From: Actinobacteria bacterium UBA912
GTDB taxonomy: Bacteria > Actinomycetota > Coriobacteriia > Anaerosomatales > UBA912
DNA: 8,851 nucleotides
Reading direction: 5' to 3'
Assembly (NCBI GenBank): GCA_002293965.1
Contig: DBEG01000109.1
Coordinates: 1 to 8,851, forward strand
A model generated the notes under the pieces. That model had not been told where the DNA came from. It ran no database searches and was given only the letters and a program-made list of their open reading frames with translations. Shown in pieces: positions 5,768 through 8,851 of this stretch; the stretch's first letter is position 1; every line of letters starts with the position of its first letter. The position numbers and the translations under genes were made by a program.

Positions 5768-6901
5768 CTACTGCGCTCCTGCGTGAGCGGGCGTCTCACT
5801 GCCTGAGCCGACCCTCCAGCGGTGATAGCCGATGACGAACCCGTCTATCTGCCCGCCAAGCACAGCTTCGACGTTGCCCGTCTCGACTCCTGAGCGCAAA
5901 TCCTTCACCAGCTGATACGGGTAGAGAACATAGTTGCGGATCTGACTGCCCCACGAGATATCCTGCCTGACCCCGCGAAGCTGATCGAGCTCTTCGCGAC
6001 GCTTCTGTTCCTCGATCTCGAAGAGACGCGAGCGCAGGATAGTCATCGCGGTCTCCTTGTTCTTGAGCTGGCTCTTCTCGTTCTGGCAGGTCACGACAAT
6101 GCCAGTCGGGATGTGCGTGATTCTGACCGCCGAATCGGTCGTGTTGACCGATTGACCGCCCGGTCCGCTCGAACGATACACGTCGATCCGAAGGTCCTCG
6201 TCGCGGATGTCGATCTCGACGGTCTGCGGGATCACGGGGAGAACCTCGACTCCTGCGAAGGTAGTCTGGCGTCGCTTCTTCTCATCGGTCGGGCTGATCC
6301 TCACCAACCTGTGGACCCCATTCTCCGAGGAGAGCATCCCATAGGCATTGTGACCGTGCACGGTGAACACCGCGCGGTCGATCCCGATCTCAACGCCGCC
6401 GGTCGCATCGTGGATGTCGACCTTCCAGCGCCTGTTAGCAGCGTACTTCAGGTACATCTTGAACAGCATCTCGGCCCAGTACTGGGCTTCGAGCCCTCCT
6501 TGGCCGGGCGTGATGGTGATGATGGCATCCCGGGAGTCCAGCTCGCCTGTGAACCAGGTGTTGACCTCGAGGTCATCGAGACGAGTCACCACCGTGCGTA
6601 GGCCACTGTCTACCTCGGCTGCCATCTCCTCGTCGCCTTCGCCCACCGCAAGCTCATTGGAAACTTCGATGTCCTCGATCGCCGAGACGACCGATTCGTA
6701 GGTGTCGATCTCGTCCTTGATCGCCGACAGGTTCGCCATCGTTGCCTGTGCCGCCGAGGGGTCTTCCCAGAAGTCCGCTGCTGCGGTCGTTTCCTCCAGA
6801 GCGGCTACCTGCTCCCGCTTGGCGTCCAGCCGAAGATAGCCAGCGATTTCCTCGGCGCGCTGACGCAAAGTGGTGATCTCTGTCGTTCTGTCCTGGATCA
6901 T
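5768..6901 (-). CDS. prfB: Peptide chain release factor 2 (RF2)
   Basis: This 377-residue class I release factor reads UAA and UGA in the ribosomal A site and triggers peptide release. Residues 1-110 are the helical domain 1. The GGQ catalytic loop is RSSGPGGQSVNTTDSAVRIT (GGQ at 248-250). The codon-reading loop is GVHRLVRISPTDEKKRRQTT (from residue 195), and SPT (203-205) replaces the usual RF2 SPF. The downstream Gln212 is where E. coli has His, a change also found in actinobacterial RF2 as I recall. WGSQIRNYVLYPYQLVKDLR near 317-336 is RF2-specific. There is no programmed frameshift: the region equivalent to the E. coli slip site reads TAT CTT CGG CTG GAC in one open frame. The start ATG is the first possible one after an in-frame TAG, which is also the secA stop. 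The nearest purine-rich site (AGAGGGG) is about 17 nt away, further than usual. The stop is TAG. Confidence 0.96.
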   Translation of the reverse strand: MIQDRTTEITTLRQRAEEIAGYLRLDAKREQVAALEETTAAADFWEDPSAAQATMANLSAIKDEIDTYESVVSAIEDIEVSNELAVGEGDEEMAAEVDSGLRTVVTRLDDLEVNTWFTGELDSRDAIITITPGQGGLEAQYWAEMLFKMYLKYAANRRWKVDIHDATGGVEIGIDRAVFTVHGHNAYGMLSSENGVHRLVRISPTDEKKRRQTTFAGVEVLPVIPQTVEIDIRDEDLRIDVYRSSGPGGQSVNTTDSAVRITHIPTGIVVTCQNEKSQLKNKETAMTILRSRLFEIEEQKRREELDQLRGVRQDISWGSQIRNYVLYPYQLVKDLRSGVETGNVEAVLGGQIDGFVIGYHRWRVGSGSETPAHAGAQ

Positions 6902-6931
6902 AGGGCCGGTCGCCTGATCCCCTCTTGCCCA
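6902..6931 (-). other. secA-prfB spacer
   Basis: This 30-bp gap reads AGAGGGG soon after the secA stop and has no hairpin or T tract. There is no room for a convincing promoter, so prfB is probably read through from secA. No ATG, GTG or TTG in the prfB frame lies between the in-frame stop and 6901. Confidence 0.6.
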
Positions 6932-8851
6932 CTAACCATTGGCACCATGGCACTTCTTATACTTCTTTCCGCTGCCGCATGGGCAGGGATCGTTGCGACC
7001 CACATCAGCGAAGGGGTCGGATTTGTCCTTCACGACCTGAGGGCGACCCTTGCCACCACCGGCTGCTGCCGACGCCGCCGCTATCGCTTCCGGCGAAGGA
7101 CCTGCAGGACCCGCCGCGGCTGCGGCCTGGACCGCTCCGCTGAATATCGTCTGCTCCGAAGGCGCGCTGTAGCTGACGTCTCTGACCGATGTCTCCGCCG
7201 TGGGTTCTATGACCGCGACCTGGATGTGCATCATGGTGCGCAGGAAATCCTCATGGATCTGTGAGACCAGTGCGGTGAATGACTCGTAGGCCTCGGCTTT
7301 GTACTCGTTGAGGGGGTCGCGCTGACCCATAGCCCTCAGGCCGATTCCATCCTTGAGGTAGTCCATTTCCAGCAGGTGCTCCATCCAGCGAGCGTCGATG
7401 ACCCGAAGCATCACCTGGCGCTCCAGCTCTCGTAGCTGATCATGGCCCAGCTCCTGCTCCCTCTCCCGGAAACGAGCGAGCGCAACGCGGATTAGCTCAT
7501 CTGCGAGTTCGTACGGGTTAGCGGTCGCCCCCTTGTGCTTCTCGACTTCTCCAGAAAGTCCAGTGACACCACGGTACCAGGTGGCGAAGTCCTCCCACTC
7601 CCAGTCCTCGGCGTATGTCCGCTCCGGACAGTAGGCTAGTGTCGCTTGAGTGATGATCTCTGTGAACATCGACTCGACGCGATCGTGGATATCTTTTCCG
7701 TCGAGTATGCGGTTGCGCTCGGTGTAGATGACCTCGCGCTGCTTGTTCATCACGTCGTCGTATTCGAGCACGTGCTTACGGGATGCGAAGTTCATCGCTT
7801 CCACCTGGCGCTGGGCGCTCTCGATGGCCTTTGAGACCAGCCCGGCCTGAATCGGGACATCATCAGGGATCTGCGTCTTGGCCATCATCGCGCCGATCTT
7901 GTCCATCCGGTCCCCGCCGAACAGCCGCATGAGATCATCTTCCAGAGAAAGGAAGAACTGTGAGAGTCCTGGGTCTCCCTGTCGCCCGGACCGACCACGC
8001 AACTGATTGTCGATCCGGCGTGACTCGTGACGCTCCGTGCCGAGAACCGCAAGTCCGCCGGCCTCAATAACCTTGAGATGCTCCGCGTCGCAGATGGCTT
8101 TGGCCTGCCTGAGTGCGTCCGAGCGACGCTCGTCATCCGCCTCTTCGGGCTTGACGCCCTGCTCGCGCAACAGGTCGTCAACAAGGAACTCTGGATTTCC
8201 GCCGAGGATGATGTCGGTACCTCGGCCGGCCATGTTCGTGGCAATCGTAACGGCACCCAGGCGTCCGGCCTGTGCAATGATGGCCGCTTCCTGCTCGTGG
8301 AACTTGGCGTTGAGTACGTTGTGCTTGACTCCCCGCTTGCTGAGCATGCGCCCGAGCATCTCGGAGTTCTCAATTGAGATCGTTCCGACCAGAGTTGGCT
8401 GACCGATTGCATGGCGAGTCGCGATCTCTTCGACGACCGCGTTGAACTTGGCTTCTGTGTTTCGGTAGATCAGATCGTGTCGATCCTCCCTCACCATATC
8501 ACGGTGCGTAGGAACCACCATGACCGGCAGATTGTAGATCGCGCGGAACTCAGCGTCCTCGGTGACTGCGGTTCCCGTCATACCCGCGAGCTTCTCGTAC
8601 ATACGGAAGTAGTTCTGCAAGGTTATGGTCGCGAGAGTCTGGTTCTCTTCCCGCACATGCTGCTTCTCCTTGGCTTCGATGGCCTGATGCAAGCCATCCG
8701 AGTACCTGCGACCATACATGAGGCGGCCAGTGAACCCGTCGACGATTATGACTTCGCCGTCCTTGACCACATAGTCGACATCCTTCTTGAACATGTACTG
8801 GGCTTTGAGCGCCTGCTGAAGATGATTGACCATCTTCCCGCTCGGATCGGA
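6932..8851 (-). CDS. secA: Preprotein translocase ATPase SecA, C-terminal 639 residues (5' end outside window)
   Basis: The frame is open to the right edge (first residues SDPSGKMVNH), so the protein starts outside the window. By comparison with E. coli SecA the visible part begins near residue 310, after the Walker A and B motifs. SecA is the motor that pushes unfolded preproteins through SecYEG. Visible in local numbering: VIIVDGFTGRLMYGRRYSDG (34-53), KLAGMTGTAVTEDAEF (87-102), the second helicase-like domain with LVGTISIE, TNMAGRGTDI (205-214), GTERHESRRIDNQLRGRSGR (271-290), then the helical scaffold and wing domains (LEYDDVMNKQREVIY, RWMEHLLEMDYLKDGIGLR). A low-complexity Ala/Gly/Pro linker (about 573-603) leads to a SEC-C zinc motif: Cys623, Cys625, Cys634 and His635 in DPCPCGSGKKYKKCHG. 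The stop is TAG. It appears to be the canonical housekeeping copy rather than an accessory SecA2. Confidence 0.98.
   Translation of the reverse strand, partial: SDPSGKMVNHLQQALKAQYMFKKDVDYVVKDGEVIIVDGFTGRLMYGRRYSDGLHQAIEAKEKQHVREENQTLATITLQNYFRMYEKLAGMTGTAVTEDAEFRAIYNLPVMVVPTHRDMVREDRHDLIYRNTEAKFNAVVEEIATRHAIGQPTLVGTISIENSEMLGRMLSKRGVKHNVLNAKFHEQEAAIIAQAGRLGAVTIATNMAGRGTDIILGGNPEFLVDDLLREQGVKPEEADDERRSDALRQAKAICDAEHLKVIEAGGLAVLGTERHESRRIDNQLRGRSGRQGDPGLSQFFLSLEDDLMRLFGGDRMDKIGAMMAKTQIPDDVPIQAGLVSKAIESAQRQVEAMNFASRKHVLEYDDVMNKQREVIYTERNRILDGKDIHDRVESMFTEIITQATLAYCPERTYAEDWEWEDFATWYRGVTGLSGEVEKHKGATANPYELADELIRVALARFREREQELGHDQLRELERQVMLRVIDARWMEHLLEMDYLKDGIGLRAMGQRDPLNEYKAEAYESFTALVSQIHEDFLRTMMHIQVAVIEPTAETSVRDVSYSAPSEQTIFSGAVQAAAAAGPAGPSPEAIAAASAAAGGGKGRPQVVKDKSDPFADVGRNDPCPCGSGKKYKKCHGANG
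6944..6985 (-). other. SEC-C zinc-binding motif coding segment in secA
   Basis: The codons for C-x-C-x8-C-H (CPCGSGKKYKKCHG) lie next to the 3' end of secA. In E. coli this motif binds zinc and helps contact SecB and phospholipids or the ribosome. All four ligands are present here, so the motif should be functional. Confidence 0.85.
7043..7135 (-). other. Ala/Gly/Pro-rich linker segment of SecA
   Basis: About 31 codons between the wing/scaffold domains and the SEC-C zinc motif encode runs of Ala with Gly and Pro (AVQAAAAAGPAGPSPEAIAA and onward to GGGKGR). It is low complexity and almost certainly disordered. SecA proteins usually have a variable linker here, so this is a lineage-specific spacer rather than a separate domain. 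Confidence 0.75.

Noticed and set aside
6113..6701. Plus-strand open frames opposite prfB
   Set aside because: The compositions mirror the prfB codons, no start context is convincing, and prfB is intact on the other strand.
5768..6901. A programmed frameshift in prfB
   Set aside because: The frame is continuous from the ATG through GGQ to the stop. There is no in-frame UGA near codon 25.
7885..8412. A 175-codon minus-strand frame within secA
   Set aside because: It is Ser/Arg-rich out-of-frame reading of secA, whose real frame contains all the expected motifs.
1..8851. Mobile element, CRISPR, tRNA or phage content
   Set aside because: I see no transposase or integrase, direct repeat array, terminal inverted repeat or tRNA-like fold. 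The genes are contiguous housekeeping and metabolic genes on one strand.

Overview
This window is a compact run of nine bacterial protein genes, all on the minus strand. By eye the G+C content is in the upper fifties. The gene order, the actinobacterial wording of the RF2 GGQ region and the FtsEX/S41 protease pairing suggest a member of the Actinomycetota, possibly a Coriobacteriia-like lineage. That placement is inference from protein sequence and gene order only. Nothing looks like a phage, transposon, CRISPR array or RNA gene, and no gap between genes exceeds about 90 bases.

In transcription order (right to left): the C-terminal two thirds of secA (runs off the right edge); prfB (release factor 2); a YcdX-like PHP metal-dependent phosphohydrolase; a YitT-family membrane protein; the N- and C-terminal subunits of a split transketolase; ftsE; ftsX; and the N-terminal part of an S41/C-terminal-processing protease with a PDZ domain (runs off the left edge). 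Spacing is tight: secA-prfB 30 bp, prfB-PHP 5 bp, PHP-yitT 4 bp overlap (ATGA), yitT-tktN 1 bp overlap (TGATG), tktN-tktC 6 bp, tktC-ftsE 90 bp, ftsE-ftsX 11 bp overlap, ftsX-S41 43 bp. This fits one long transcript or two transcripts, with the 90 bp gap before ftsE the most plausible place for an extra promoter. I saw no intrinsic terminator in any gap.

Functionally the window joins protein export (SecA), translation termination (RF2), cell division and envelope remodelling (FtsEX plus an exported protease) and a metabolic block (PHP phosphatase, YitT protein, two-subunit transketolase). From memory, secA-prfB-(YitT protein)-ftsE-ftsX-ctp is a known Gram-positive neighbourhood; Bacillus subtilis has yvjA between prfB and ftsE. 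The PHP gene and the transketolase pair would then be additions to an old cluster.

The most unusual thing I see is in RF2. The stop-codon 'tripeptide anticodon', normally Ser-Pro-Phe, reads Ser-Pro-Thr, so its third residue is the one typical of RF1 (Pro-x-Thr). The gene also lacks the programmed +1 frameshift found in many prfB genes, and it ends in UAG, a codon RF2 does not normally read. Other points worth a look are an 18-bp tandem repeat just after the membrane anchor of the S41 protease and a small hairpin in the only sizeable intergenic gap.
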